A stretch of DNA of 64,000 nt, taken from NCBI RefSeq assembly GCF_005886875.1, contig NZ_PNBY01000053.1, positions 1-64,000 of the forward strand, written 5' to 3'. Below the pieces are notes generated by a model, which worked only from the letters and a program-made list of their open reading frames with translations, had not been told where the DNA came from and did not search any database. The translations under genes were made by a program, and so were the position numbers. Below, one piece after another: positions 39,988 to 50,343 of this stretch; position 1 is the first letter of the stretch; each line of letters opens with the position of its first letter. Source of the stretch: Pseudoalteromonas aurantia (GTDB lineage: Bacteria > Pseudomonadota > Gammaproteobacteria > Enterobacterales > Alteromonadaceae).

Positions 39988-40062
39988 TGGAATATCGCTA
40001 AGCGGTAAGGATTGAAACAGAGGTTTTGATACTTCTTCTCGTCTCCAGACTCAAATCACTGG
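39988..40062 (+). pseudogene. Degenerate tRNA-Gln copy 2
   Basis: 75 bases long. D arm kept except one change (CGCTAAG), TTG kept in the loop but the anticodon stem is broken. A remnant T arm (CCAG/CTGG) is present and the 3' acceptor strand is missing. Confidence 0.75.
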
Positions 40063-40092
40063 TTCAACGATTGAATTGAAAGTAATTATTGT

Positions 40093-40167
40093 TGGAATAT
40101 CGCCAAGCGGTAAGGCAGCAGGTTTTGATCCTGCCATTCCCAGGTTCAAATCCTGGTATTCCAGCCA
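40093..40167 (+). tRNA. tRNA-Gln (TTG), copy 3
   Basis: 75 nt, identical to copy 1, with encoded CCA. Confidence 0.95.
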
Positions 40168-40226
40168 CTTTCTCTACCAATGAAAGTGTATATATAATTA
40201 AAGCTTGTAGCTAAACTACAAACCCT

Positions 40227-40311
<85 letters not shown>

Positions 40312-40345
40312 TCTTTTAGATGTAAAATCAGAAAGTAATTATTGT

Positions 40346-40420
40346 TGGAATATCGCTAAGCGGTAAGGACTGAAACAGAGGTTTTGATACTTCTTATGGT
40401 CCCCAGACTCAAATCACTGG
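40346..40420 (+). pseudogene. Degenerate tRNA-Gln copy 3
   Basis: Nearly identical to degenerate copy 2: D arm kept, anticodon stem broken, no 3' acceptor strand. It differs from copy 2 at a few bases around 40395-40402. Confidence 0.75.
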
Positions 40421-40450
40421 TTCAACGATTGAATTGAAAGTAATTATTGT

Positions 40451-40525
40451 TGGAATATCGCCAAGCGGTAAGGCAGCAGGTTTTGATCCTGCCATTCCCA
40501 GGTTCAAATCCTGGTATTCCAGCCA
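40451..40525 (+). tRNA. tRNA-Gln (TTG), copy 4
   Basis: 75 nt, identical to copy 1, with encoded CCA. Confidence 0.95.
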
Positions 40526-40585
40526 CTTTCTTATCACTGATGAAGTGTATTACAATCCTATAGCTGGTAGCTTAACTACTCACCT

Positions 40586-40670
<85 letters not shown>

Positions 40671-40820
40671 TTTATACTCCTACAAGTTAAACTCTTCTAG
40701 ATACTTTCAATATTGTTCATTTTAATAAAATTCAGCCATTTTTATCTTTATTCACTTTTTCTGCATTATTCACTTACCCTACGTAATTCACTTAACTGAT
40801 AGCCTTATTCTTTAGCCAAT

Positions 40821-40842
40821 AAAAAACGGACCAAAGCCCGTT
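40821..40842 (-). terminator. Terminator of the ubiF-like gene
   Basis: On the minus strand an AACGG/CCGTT stem with a short loop is followed by TTTTTT, 32 bp after the stop codon of the ubiF-like gene. Confidence 0.65.
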
Positions 40843-40873
40843 ATTGATCCGACATGCTTATACTAAAGTGACG

Positions 40874-42037
40874 TTAAAAAACACCACCCATCGCATGCTT
40901 TAAGACTTGCGCCTTCAAAGGCCCAGCATTATTTGCCAGCTTTAAAGCACTATTACGTAAAAACTTTAAAGGTGCTACCTCATTAGAAAAGCCAAAGTAA
41001 CACGCATCCATCATGCTCATCATGGCTAAATTATCTTTACGTCGCGCTTTTTCATACGCTTTTAATAAGCTAAATGCACCTAAATCAAGTTGATTCTCTA
41101 AGCAATGTGCTAGCGCAGCCACATCTTTAAATCCTAAGTTAACTCCCTGCCCTGCCAATGGGTTAATTGTGTGCGCCGCATCACCAATTAGCACTACTCG
41201 CCCTTTACTGTAACTGTTAGCATGTTGACGAGTCAGCGGAAACACCGCTTTTTCACAGATACTAAAGTCACCTGGTAACTCAAAAAAATACGCTTCAATT
41301 TGCGCTTTAAGTTGAGCGTTGCTCATTTTTGCCAACAAGGCGAGTGTGTCACTGTCTTGATACCAAATTAAATTTGCATAAGGCGCTTGCATAGGTAAAA
41401 ACGCAATGGGACCTGATGGCTTAAATTGTTGCCACGTTTTTATTTGTTGTTCGGCATCTAACTTTATTAATATCCCCATACAACTTTGTTGATACTGCCA
41501 GCCCGTAGTACCAATATTGGCCAATTGACGCACCTGAGAACGCCCACCATCGGCCGCAATTAATAAATCCGCGATATAGCTTTTATCACCATAATGTAAA
41601 ACCACATCCTCTACGCCGTGTTCTATCTCTGTTGGCTGGCTAGTTACCTGCTCTACACGAATATGCCATTTTTCAAATTGGCGCCATAAACTGGCTTGCA
41701 CTAAGCTATTTTCAATTAAGTGACCTAAGTGGCTCTCTCCCATATCAGCACAATCGAATAGCAATCGATTTGAGAGGTGCTCATATGCTTCAAGTTGTTG
41801 GTAAGGCGCAATTCTGCGCTCGCGTAACAGTGGCATTGCGCCAAGTTCATCTAGTAAAGCTTCTGAGAAACGATTGATGGCTGAGATACGAATATCGACG
41901 TTCTCACTGTCAAGCACACTATCAGGCGTTATAGGCTGATGTTCTAAAAGCGTCACATCTGCCCCTTGCATTGCTAATTTCACCGCAGCTGCAGCGCCAA
42001 CCATGCCACCACCAACAATCACAACCTTGTTTTTCAT
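40874..42037 (-). CDS. ubiF: UbiF/UbiH-family FAD-dependent ubiquinone hydroxylase
   Basis: 387 aa from the ATG at 42037, with AAGG eight bases upstream. An aerobic flavin monooxygenase of ubiquinone synthesis. FAD motifs: VVIVGGGMVGAAAAVKLAMQG at the N-terminus, LLIAADGGRSQVRQLANI, and VVLIGDAAHTINPLAGQGVN. The ubiF role (C6 hydroxylation in E. coli) is preferred over ubiH or ubiI because the gene lies between a Met/Leu/Gln tRNA array and miaB, exactly as ubiF does in E. coli. The substrate itself cannot be read from the sequence. Confidence 0.85.
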   Translation of the reverse strand: MKNKVVIVGGGMVGAAAAVKLAMQGADVTLLEHQPITPDSVLDSENVDIRISAINRFSEALLDELGAMPLLRERRIAPYQQLEAYEHLSNRLLFDCADMGESHLGHLIENSLVQASLWRQFEKWHIRVEQVTSQPTEIEHGVEDVVLHYGDKSYIADLLIAADGGRSQVRQLANIGTTGWQYQQSCMGILIKLDAEQQIKTWQQFKPSGPIAFLPMQAPYANLIWYQDSDTLALLAKMSNAQLKAQIEAYFFELPGDFSICEKAVFPLTRQHANSYSKGRVVLIGDAAHTINPLAGQGVNLGFKDVAALAHCLENQLDLGAFSLLKAYEKARRKDNLAMMSMMDACYFGFSNEVAPLKFLRNSALKLANNAGPLKAQVLKHAMGGVF

Positions 42038-42290
42038 GCCTTTTGCCTTAATCAAATGAATGCCATTAAATTGTATCGCACCTTATGCGGTTTTGTCCGT
42101 TTGTAATGCAGGAAATACGCTTATGTTTGCTCCCAGCTTCTAAAGTTAAAAACTATACTTGGCTAGTTACGCTAGGTCATATAAAATACGCGTCCTTTAA
42201 GCTTTGTGGTTACGAAACACTGATCGCTTTGCAAACGTCAAATTGCGCGCTATGTGCTGAAGTCCGAATTGAATACGAGGCAATATTTCA

Positions 42291-43724
42291 ATGAGTAAAA
42301 AATTGCATATTAAAACCTGGGGTTGTCAGATGAACGAATATGACTCCCAGAAAATGGCAGATCTGCTAGATGCCACTCATGGCTATCAATATACCGAAGA
42401 AGCAGAGCAAGCGGATGTCATCTTACTCAATACCTGTTCAATTCGTGAAAAGGCACAAGAGAAAGTATTTCATCAGCTTGGACGCTGGAAGTTATTAAAA
42501 GACGATAACCCTGATTTGGTTATTGGTGTTGGTGGCTGTGTTGCCTCACAAGAAGGCGACACCATTCGCAAGCGTGCACCCTTTGTTGATATCGTATTCG
42601 GTCCGCAAACATTGCATCGTTTACCTGAAATGATCAAACAAGTACAAAACAAGCAAGGCTCTGTGGTTGACATTTCTTTCCCTGAAATCGAAAAATTTGA
42701 CCGCTTACCAGAACCTAAAGCGGAAGGCCCTTCTGCATTTGTTTCGATTATGGAAGGCTGCTCTAAATATTGTACATTCTGTGTTGTGCCATATACACGT
42801 GGTGAAGAAGTGAGTCGTCCATTAGATGACGTCTTACTCGAAGTGGCTCAATTAGCTGAGCAGAACGTGCGTGAAGTAAACCTACTAGGACAAAACGTAA
42901 ATGCTTATCGTGGTGAAACACACGATGGTGAAATCTGTTACTTCTCAGATCTTCTGCGTTATGTGGCAGCCATTGATGGTATTGACCGTATTCGCTATAC
43001 CACATCTCACCCTGTTGAGTTTACGCCTGACATTATCGACGCATACGAAGACGTACCAGAGCTCGTTGATCACTTACACTTACCCGTACAAAGTGGTTCA
43101 GACCGTGTATTGAACTTAATGAAACGTGGTCACACTGCACTTGAGTACAAATCAACAATTCGTAAACTACGTAAAGTACGCCCTAACTTGAGTATGTCGT
43201 CAGATTTCATCATCGGCTTCCCAGGTGAATCTACCGCAGACTTTGAAGCAACAATGAACCTAATCAACAGCATTGGCTTTGATATGAGTTTCAGCTTTAT
43301 TTACTCAGCACGCCCGGGAACGCCTGCGGCCGACTTGCCTGACGATGTGACTGAGCAAGAGAAAAAAGAGCGTCTTTACATTTTACAAAACCGTATCAAC
43401 CAAATGTCACAAGACATTAGCCGTAAAATGTTTGATACTGAGCAGCGTATTTTAGTTGAAGGCCCTTCAAAGAAAAACCCGATGGAATTACGTGGTCGTA
43501 CTGAAAACAACCGTGTAGTTAACTTCGAAGGCCCTCATTCTGTGATCGGTCAGTTTGTTGATGTACGTATTACAGAAGCACTGCCTAACTCATTACGTGG
43601 CGATTTAATTCGTACCGAAGCAGAAATGAACTTGCGTAAACAGGTGGCACCGTCATCTATTTTAAATCGTGCACCGGCTGAGCCAGAAGCCGATGAGCTA
43701 GGTGTAGCGACTTTTACGCCATAA
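42291..43724 (+). CDS. miaB: tRNA-2-methylthio-N6-isopentenyladenosine synthase MiaB
   Basis: 477 aa. A radical-SAM enzyme that adds a methylthio group at A37 of tRNAs reading UNN codons. The N-terminal cluster domain begins with [12 protein letters not shown], the radical-SAM cysteines are in [19 protein letters not shown], and a TRAM domain ends the protein. It is divergent from ubiF and followed by the phoH-like gene; this group is conserved in gammaproteobacteria. Confidence 0.97.
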   Translation: MSKKLHIKTWGCQMNEYDSQKMADLLDATHGYQYTEEAEQADVILLNTCSIREKAQEKVFHQLGRWKLLKDDNPDLVIGVGGCVASQEGDTIRKRAPFVDIVFGPQTLHRLPEMIKQVQNKQGSVVDISFPEIEKFDRLPEPKAEGPSAFVSIMEGCSKYCTFCVVPYTRGEEVSRPLDDVLLEVAQLAEQNVREVNLLGQNVNAYRGETHDGEICYFSDLLRYVAAIDGIDRIRYTTSHPVEFTPDIIDAYEDVPELVDHLHLPVQSGSDRVLNLMKRGHTALEYKSTIRKLRKVRPNLSMSSDFIIGFPGESTADFEATMNLINSIGFDMSFSFIYSARPGTPAADLPDDVTEQEKKERLYILQNRINQMSQDISRKMFDTEQRILVEGPSKKNPMELRGRTENNRVVNFEGPHSVIGQFVDVRITEALPNSLRGDLIRTEAEMNLRKQVAPSSILNRAPAEPEADELGVATFTP

Positions 43725-43734
43725 CGCTAACTTA

Positions 43735-43762
43735 AATTACGCCAGCATATGCTGGCGTAATT
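43735..43762. repeat. 28-bp perfect palindrome between miaB and the phoH-like gene
   Basis: Each arm is 14 bases (the left arm begins AATTACGCC at 43735) with no loop spacer. As RNA it would form a strong hairpin 10 bp after the miaB stop and 17 bp before the next start codon. There is no T-run after it, so it may protect or pace the message and not end it. Confidence 0.7.
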
Positions 43763-43778
43763 ATTACAGGAATCAATT

Positions 43779-44816
43779 TTGAGTAGTCCAACAAAAAATA
43801 TTGAGTTTTATCTAGAGCCATCAGACAACGCACGCCTCTCTTCTTTGTGTGGTCCTTTCGACGAGAATATAAAACAAATCGAACGTCGTATCGGTGTCGA
43901 AGTGACTCACCGTGACAATTGGTTCAAAGTCACAGGCCAAGCTGTCCAAGTTAAAGCCGCAATGGATATTTTAAAGACCCTTTATGTTGATACCGCACCG
44001 GTACGAGGCGAAATCAAAGAAATTGAACCCGATAATGTTCATTTGGCAATTACTGAGTCAAAGTGTTTAGAGCAAGATACTGCAAACGTATGGGATAAAG
44101 AAGTTTACATAAAAACTCGCCGTGGTGTTATTAAGCCTCGCAACCAAAATCAGAGCCAATACGTTGCAAACATTCTGATGCATGACATCTGTTTTGGTGT
44201 AGGCCCAGCAGGTACTGGTAAAACCTACTTAGCGGTGGCCGCAGCCGTTGATGCCCTAGAACGCCAAGAAATTCGTCGCATTTTGTTAACTCGCCCAGCG
44301 GTTGAAGCTGGTGAAAAACTTGGTTTTTTGCCCGGTGACTTAACCCAAAAAATAGACCCATACCTTCGCCCGCTTTACGATGCGCTTTTTGAGATGCTAG
44401 GTTTTGAAAAAGTAGAGCGACTCATAGAAAAAAATGTCATTGAAGTGGCGCCTTTAGCCTATATGCGTGGTCGAACCCTAAATGATGCGTTTATTATTTT
44501 AGATGAAAGTCAAAATACCACCGCAGAGCAAATGAAAATGTTCTTAACGCGTATTGGCTTTAATTCAAAAGCCGTCATCACCGGTGATATTACTCAAATT
44601 GACTTACCTCGTGGTGCACGTTCAGGCTTACGCCATGCTATCGACGTGCTGGGTGATGTTGACGAAATATCGTTTAACTTTTTCAAATCCCACGATGTTG
44701 TTAGGCACCCTGTAGTGGCCCGTATTGTCGAAGCCTATGAGAAAAAAGAAGAAGCTGAGCGTAAAGAAAAAGCCGCAAAAGAATTAGCGCGTCATAACGC
44801 AGCAAAGTCGGACTAA
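43779..44816 (+). CDS. ybeZ: PhoH-like ATPase (YbeZ)
   Basis: 345 aa with a TTG start at 43779, preceded by AGGA. Walker A is GVGPAGTGKTYLAVAAAV, Walker B is DAFIILDESQNTT, and TGDITQIDLPRGARSGL is typical of PhoH-like proteins. It is a predicted RNA-related ATPase that works with YbeY, whose gene follows 8 bp later. A KH-like N-terminal region precedes the ATPase. Confidence 0.95.
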   Translation: MSSPTKNIEFYLEPSDNARLSSLCGPFDENIKQIERRIGVEVTHRDNWFKVTGQAVQVKAAMDILKTLYVDTAPVRGEIKEIEPDNVHLAITESKCLEQDTANVWDKEVYIKTRRGVIKPRNQNQSQYVANILMHDICFGVGPAGTGKTYLAVAAAVDALERQEIRRILLTRPAVEAGEKLGFLPGDLTQKIDPYLRPLYDALFEMLGFEKVERLIEKNVIEVAPLAYMRGRTLNDAFIILDESQNTTAEQMKMFLTRIGFNSKAVITGDITQIDLPRGARSGLRHAIDVLGDVDEISFNFFKSHDVVRHPVVARIVEAYEKKEEAERKEKAAKELARHNAAKSD

Positions 44817-44824
44817 GAGTTATT

Positions 44825-45283
44825 ATGAGCATTGAATTAGATTTACAAATTGCCTGTGAGTTCGAGAATTTACCCTCTCACGAGCAATTTGAACTTTGGG
44901 CGAGTAAGGCACTACTGCCTTATCATGAAAACCCAGAGTTAACCATTTTAATCGCCGACGAAACACAAAGCCAAGAGCTCAATAGCCAATATCGCGGAAA
45001 AGATAAATCGACCAATGTATTATCGTTTCCTTTTGAGGCACCTCCTGGTATAGACTTACCACTTGTTGGTGATTTAATCATTTGTCCTCAAGTGGTTAAA
45101 CGTGAATCAATTGAACAAGAAAAGTCATTTCACGAACATTTTGCGCATATGGTGATCCACGGGTGCTTGCATTTATTAGGGTTTGACCATATAAATGAAC
45201 AAGACGCGATAGAAATGGAAAGCCTTGAAAAAGAATTTCTAGCCGAGATAGGGATTTCAGACCCCTATCGCGATGATATTTAA
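44825..45283 (+). CDS. ybeY: Endoribonuclease YbeY
   Basis: 152 aa. A zinc-dependent RNase involved in 16S rRNA 3' maturation and ribosome quality control. The metal site is HMVIHGCLHLLGFDH (three histidines), and STNVLSFPFE is also typical. Coupled between ybeZ and corC. Confidence 0.96.
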   Translation: MSIELDLQIACEFENLPSHEQFELWASKALLPYHENPELTILIADETQSQELNSQYRGKDKSTNVLSFPFEAPPGIDLPLVGDLIICPQVVKRESIEQEKSFHEHFAHMVIHGCLHLLGFDHINEQDAIEMESLEKEFLAEIGISDPYRDDI

Positions 45284-45304
45284 ACTACGGAGTAAGACAT
45301 AGTA

Positions 45305-46183
45305 ATGAGCGACGATAACTCGCATAGTAGCCAGGGTTCTTCTAGTAAAACCTGGTTGGGACGCATCACTCAGATGCTGCAAGGGGAACCCCAAAACAAA
45401 GAAGAGTTGGTAGAAGTTATAGCTGATGCTCAGGAGCGTGATTTAATCGATCCTGAAACAAAAGATATGATGGAAGGTGTATTAGGCGTGTCTGAACTTA
45501 AAGTTCGTGACATCATGATCCCGCGCTCACAAATGATCACTCTCGATGTTGATGAGTCATTAGAGCAGCAACTACCCAGCATGGTTGAATCTTCACACTC
45601 TCGCTTTCCTGTGATATGTGAAGATAAAGACCACGTTGAAGGTATTTTACTTGCCAAAGACTTATTGCCACTTATCTTAAATAAAGATGACGCATTACCT
45701 GTTATACGTGAGTATTTGCGCCCTGCAATTGTGGTCCCTGAAAGTAAGCGTGTTGACACGTTACTCAACGAGTTTCGTCAAAAGCGCTACCATATGGCCA
45801 TCGTCATTGATGAATATGGTGGAGTCTCAGGTTTAGTAACCATCGAAGATATTCTTGAAATCATTGTTGGTGAAATTGAAGACGAGCATGACGACGATGA
45901 AGAGCAGCAAGATATTCGCCAGCTTTCAAAGCATGTTTATACTGTACAGGCACTCACGCCGCTTGATGAGTTCAATGAATTCTTTAAAACCGGTTACGAC
46001 ACTCACGAAGCCGACACAATTGGTGGCATCATTTTGCACGCTTTTGGTCATATGCCCAGCCGCGGTGAAACCATTGACATTGAGGGGCTACAGTTCAAAG
46101 TAACTAACTCCGATAACCGTCGCATCATTCAACTTCAGGTCAGCGTACCCAAGACCGAGCATGTTGAGCAAGAAACTGAATAA
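45305..46183 (+). CDS. corC: CorC/YbeX family CBS-domain protein
   Basis: 292 aa. Two CBS domains (from about 70 to 190: [19 protein letters not shown] and [20 protein letters not shown] with [19 protein letters not shown]), then a C-terminal CorC_HlyC domain. It has been linked to magnesium and cobalt efflux and, in E. coli YbeX, to ribosome biology. It overlaps lnt by 23 bp. Confidence 0.94.
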   Translation: MSDDNSHSSQGSSSKTWLGRITQMLQGEPQNKEELVEVIADAQERDLIDPETKDMMEGVLGVSELKVRDIMIPRSQMITLDVDESLEQQLPSMVESSHSRFPVICEDKDHVEGILLAKDLLPLILNKDDALPVIREYLRPAIVVPESKRVDTLLNEFRQKRYHMAIVIDEYGGVSGLVTIEDILEIIVGEIEDEHDDDEEQQDIRQLSKHVYTVQALTPLDEFNEFFKTGYDTHEADTIGGIILHAFGHMPSRGETIDIEGLQFKVTNSDNRRIIQLQVSVPKTEHVEQETE

Positions 46184-47738
46184 ATTTATTACCCTTTGTA
46201 AAGATCTACGCGCATGGCTTGCATTATTTGCAGGCCTGTCGCTTACTTTCGCTTATGCCCCCTTTAACCTTTGGCCATTGGTGTTCATTGCCATTGCTCT
46301 TGCGTGTTACTGCACCGATGTAAAAAGCACAAAGCAAGTCGCTATATATGGTTTTATTTTTAGCTTTGGCTGGTTTGCTGCAGGTATAAGTTGGGTACAC
46401 GTATCCATTGCACAATTTGGTGGATTACCGCTACCCGCTTCATTATTACTGATGGCCTTTTTGTGTGGCTATTTAGCCTTGTACCCCACTCTCGCATTTA
46501 TATGTGCCCATAAATTCAGCCAAACTCCTTGGCAACGCGTATTTCTCCTGATCAGTGGCTTTGCTATTTTTGAGTTTTTACGGGGTAAGTTGCTTACGGG
46601 ATTCCCTTGGCTCAGTTTTGGCTATACGTTAACAGACAGTCCCTTTAGTATATTGGCGCCAATTATGGGTGAAGTGGGCTTAACACTGTTGTGTGTTATG
46701 CTAGGAGCATGTTTATACCTGCTTATTACAGCTCGACAATACGTGTTATCGATTGGCGCTACCACAGCTATCGCGTTGTTATTTTTGTTTAATCATTTTA
46801 TTCAATCACCCACTTACAATAATAAAGTGATTTCTACCCTACTGGTACAAGGCAATATTCAACAAAGTTTGCGCTGGGAACCTGAGCAGTTTTGGCCAAC
46901 CATGTCTAAATATCGCGATATGACCCGCCGTCATTGGCAAGATGTTGACTTAGTCGTGTGGCCAGAAGCCGCTATCCCTGAAATTGAAGACATCGCCTAT
47001 CCCTTTTTAGAAGGGCTAGACAAAGCCGCGGCTTTTAATAATACCGCGGTGATCACGGGGATCCCAGATTATCAATTTAATTCTAAAACCGTTTACAATT
47101 CGCTCATTGTGCTCGGTAAACAGCAAGCTCACGACACCGAAGGCCATTATCAGTATTTACACCGAAACCGTTATCAAAAACACCAGTTATTACCTATTGG
47201 AGAGTTTGTGCCGTTTGAAGATATACTCAGGCCCATCGCACCACTGTTTAACTTAGCAATGTCGTCGTTCAATCGTGGTGAACGTGTACAAACTAACTTA
47301 GTTGCTAACGGATTGCATATTTTACCAGCGATTTGTTATGAGATTACGTTTAGTGAATTAGTAAGAGATAACTTTACCGATGAGTCTGATTTGCTATTCA
47401 CCGTCAGTAATGATGCTTGGTTTGGTGACTCTCATGGCCCACACCAGCATATGCAAATTGCACGAATGCGCGCTCTTGAGCTGCAACGCCCCTTAATCCG
47501 TGTTACAAACAATGGTATTACGGGCGTCTTTGACCCCATATCAAAACAGCAAACTGCCCTGTCACAATTTACTGCTGATACCCTGAAAGTTGACGTAAAA
47601 TTAATTCAAGGCACGACACTATTTAGCCAATATGGACAAAAACCAGTTTGGCTTTTCGTCAGTATACTGCTGCTATATATCATAGTAGTGAGAATAAAAG
47701 CCTCCCTAATGACGAAAGTTGCAAGGAATTTTTTATAG
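46161..47738 (+). CDS. lnt: Apolipoprotein N-acyltransferase Lnt
   Basis: 525 aa, inner membrane. It adds the third acyl chain to lipoproteins. An N-terminal set of six to seven helices is followed by a periplasmic nitrilase domain with the catalytic Glu (VVWPEAAIPEIED), Lys (NRYQKHQLLPIGEF) and Cys (ILPAICYEITF). A last helix is near the C-terminus. It starts inside corC (23 bp overlap). Together with lolB elsewhere in the window it belongs to the lipoprotein pathway. Confidence 0.96.
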   Translation: MLSKKLNKFITLCKDLRAWLALFAGLSLTFAYAPFNLWPLVFIAIALACYCTDVKSTKQVAIYGFIFSFGWFAAGISWVHVSIAQFGGLPLPASLLLMAFLCGYLALYPTLAFICAHKFSQTPWQRVFLLISGFAIFEFLRGKLLTGFPWLSFGYTLTDSPFSILAPIMGEVGLTLLCVMLGACLYLLITARQYVLSIGATTAIALLFLFNHFIQSPTYNNKVISTLLVQGNIQQSLRWEPEQFWPTMSKYRDMTRRHWQDVDLVVWPEAAIPEIEDIAYPFLEGLDKAAAFNNTAVITGIPDYQFNSKTVYNSLIVLGKQQAHDTEGHYQYLHRNRYQKHQLLPIGEFVPFEDILRPIAPLFNLAMSSFNRGERVQTNLVANGLHILPAICYEITFSELVRDNFTDESDLLFTVSNDAWFGDSHGPHQHMQIARMRALELQRPLIRVTNNGITGVFDPISKQQTALSQFTADTLKVDVKLIQGTTLFSQYGQKPVWLFVSILLLYIIVVRIKASLMTKVARNFL

Positions 47739-48036
47739 TCATCATTGTCCTTTAGTCTCGCTGTAATACAGCGCCTATCAACCTGGACTCTACCGTGAAT
47801 TATACCTGCCATCTTTATTGGTCAGCCTTTATATAGAAAGACGCACTGGCATGACAGAAGGTTAATATTACAGCCTAACTTCCTTACATCACACTCATCA
47901 TTACCTTCATTTATATAGCTGATGATCTATTTAATAGGCATTTTAATAAACAGTGACCTAACATAAATAAATGTGAAAACTCAATAGGTCTTCACATTTA
48001 TAAGCTTGCCCTCTCGATTAAATTAACCTGCAGATC
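47739..48036. other. Gap between lnt and the carboxypeptidase gene
   Basis: 298 bp between convergent genes. It holds a 10-bp inverted repeat (47968-47977 with 47991-48000) with a 13-base loop, possibly a weak terminator. Nothing else was recognised. Confidence 0.35.
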
Positions 48037-50343
48037 CTAATACCATCTTCGTCGAATATAAAAACAACTTATGAGTAAAGTCAGTAAAACCATCAATGCA
48101 CCGCCTGATTTACTCGCCTCTTTAACAGGCTTGACAATCGCTTTGACGGGCACTGGCTTATCCTTCACTTCGACGCTAATTTCTTTGAAGTCGTAGGCGT
48201 TATGATTATCTACGACGAACAAACCGATAACGTAAGTCCCTGCTACAGGAAATTCATATTGAAAAGTCGCTTCCCTATAATCTGCTTGATATATTCCATC
48301 AATATACCACTCTAGATGTGTAATTTGGCCATCCGTATCACTGCTCTTACTAGAGTCAAAATCACATATTAACCCATCACAACTATATTCAAGCACTGCA
48401 ACCGGCTCTATGATCCCTTGTAATGTTAAGGTCTTTTCTGTGCTAGCAACAAAGCCAAACTCATCCTCAACTTGTAGTACAATTTTGTACTCCCCTGTTT
48501 CATAGTAGTTGAAAGACACCGATTTACCAAAAAGCGGGGCCCGATCATTAATCAGCCATCTATAGGTTAACTCTCCGTCATCTGTACTTTTATCACCAGA
48601 AACAATACATTCTAAATCTGCACATTCGAAAGAAAAATCAGCTGTCGGGAGTACATTTTGATTTTCGATATTATTGTCAATCACTAAGCTAGCACCTTTA
48701 ACCGTCCCCCAATTGCCATCTTGATCCTGTGCTTTCATATACAAGCTATAACGGCCTTCAGACCAATTTTCTGTATTTAACACATAGCTGATCAGCTCAT
48801 TATTCGAGTCAAACTCACCGTCAGCAGCCGATAATTGTATCTCCTTGGTCACCTCTGCCGTATCCACATGACTGATAGTCAATAAGACTTGTTTAATCGA
48901 TTGTGAAGCTTCCAAAGTTTCGTCCGCAAGCTGCCTAAACAACGCATCAGATACATTGGCTTTTAAATTAATGTTCGTGCCCGATGGGACAGGCTTTTGA
49001 CCTGAACCTTCCAACCGTATACCAACCACCTCTGGCCCTTTAGTAATGGTATAAGGTGATATCGCTGCTTTAGCTGCATACATTAACGCACGTAAGTTAT
49101 TCGGTAGCACCTCCTGCTCATAAGTTTGGCAAGACTCAAAAAATTGCGTGCCTATCTCGAAGATAATTGAAGCAATACCAAGCTCGCCATAGCCAAGCCC
49201 TGTGCTAACACCATCAGCAGGGTACAGGTTAGAACTTTGGAAAGCACGGTATCCATTTATCGCCGCAAAACGCCTCCCCAAGCGCTGTAAACCAGCTGCA
49301 TTAGGCGCAGGATCAACCGTTGTGCTCCACGGCCACATCACCATTCCACCAGCACTATGAATATCAATGAATAAACCCGGCGTACTGGTCGGTGCTGCAT
49401 CATTGACATTGGGTCCTCTGCTATCTGGGAAGATACTTTTGACGTATGCTTCTATTGCTTGAATTTCAGGCTCAGAGCCTTTTTCATGGCCTCGAAAGGT
49501 ACTCATACACTCATCACCACTTGAGCCGTTTTCTATCGAAAACCAATTAAAAGTGTAGTTTCTGTTTAAATCTACACCCATACGATTTGGCTCGTCACTG
49601 CAATAATTGTTATTGGTATTTTTGCGCCACCATAGCCCTTCTTCGGCCTTTTTTCGACCATCGGGGTTGGCAACCAACAGTAAATGAATTTCAGTATTGT
49701 CAAGGATCCAATCTACCTCAGGATCAACCCCCTGATTTGTTATCAAGTACTTTGCAAATGCAAGATTTAACGCAACAGGCGCATATTCTCTGGCATGTAA
49801 CCCACTTTGTAAGAATAGTTTTGGCTTATTTGAATTTTTTTGATCAGCCCCTATTACCAGTACATTTAAGTCATACCCGGATTCTTTTTGCGTTTTTTTC
49901 CAAGACTCCCCTATTTTTTTCCATTGGACTAACTCAGGATGGGCGATTGCCAGAGACTTGGCCTCCGCATACGTACCTTCCACAGTGTTATAACATTCAA
50001 ACTCAGGTATAGTGAGTTCAACATTACTATCACTCGATTTATTTACTAATTTGGTCAGTGAGTTACGCTTAATTCGGCTGTCAAATACATGGTCATTATT
50101 TACACCAATATAGACGACATGATCCGTATTTTTCAGTTGGAGATACTCTTTTTCTGAAAGGTTTAATATCAACATATCCCCTTGTATTTCTAAGAGTGAA
50201 TCATGATATTGATGCGCCAATTTATAGGCATCCAGTACTGTTGAAACCTTCACGCTATAATTGACAAAATTACTCTTGTGGGCAAAAGATACGTTCGGTA
50301 TGGAAGAGATCAGAAGTGAAATTATTACAAAAACGACTCTCAT
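48037..50343 (-). CDS. Secreted M14 zinc carboxypeptidase with PKD domains and GlyGly-CTERM-like tail
   Basis: 768 aa. A signal peptide (1-21) precedes an M14 carboxypeptidase domain: zinc ligands H183 and E186 in GLHAREYAPV, then GVDLNRNYTFNW, the third ligand in FIDIHSAGGMVMWPW, and the catalytic Glu in ASIIFEIGTQFF. After it are two PKD-like domains. The C-terminus has SGGALMVLLTLLISCFYIRR, which looks like a GlyGly-CTERM sorting signal (Gly-Gly, membrane helix, basic end) recognised by rhombosortase. It is an exported nutrient-scavenging peptidase, possibly surface-attached. Confidence 0.9.
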   Translation of the reverse strand: MRVVFVIISLLISSIPNVSFAHKSNFVNYSVKVSTVLDAYKLAHQYHDSLLEIQGDMLILNLSEKEYLQLKNTDHVVYIGVNNDHVFDSRIKRNSLTKLVNKSSDSNVELTIPEFECYNTVEGTYAEAKSLAIAHPELVQWKKIGESWKKTQKESGYDLNVLVIGADQKNSNKPKLFLQSGLHAREYAPVALNLAFAKYLITNQGVDPEVDWILDNTEIHLLLVANPDGRKKAEEGLWWRKNTNNNYCSDEPNRMGVDLNRNYTFNWFSIENGSSGDECMSTFRGHEKGSEPEIQAIEAYVKSIFPDSRGPNVNDAAPTSTPGLFIDIHSAGGMVMWPWSTTVDPAPNAAGLQRLGRRFAAINGYRAFQSSNLYPADGVSTGLGYGELGIASIIFEIGTQFFESCQTYEQEVLPNNLRALMYAAKAAISPYTITKGPEVVGIRLEGSGQKPVPSGTNINLKANVSDALFRQLADETLEASQSIKQVLLTISHVDTAEVTKEIQLSAADGEFDSNNELISYVLNTENWSEGRYSLYMKAQDQDGNWGTVKGASLVIDNNIENQNVLPTADFSFECADLECIVSGDKSTDDGELTYRWLINDRAPLFGKSVSFNYYETGEYKIVLQVEDEFGFVASTEKTLTLQGIIEPVAVLEYSCDGLICDFDSSKSSDTDGQITHLEWYIDGIYQADYREATFQYEFPVAGTYVIGLFVVDNHNAYDFKEISVEVKDKPVPVKAIVKPVKEASKSGGALMVLLTLLISCFYIRRRWY

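Noticed and set aside
49987-49999. GTTATAACATTCA, a partial Zur-like match
   Set aside because: It lies inside the carboxypeptidase coding region, lacks the right half of the symmetry and is far from a start codon.
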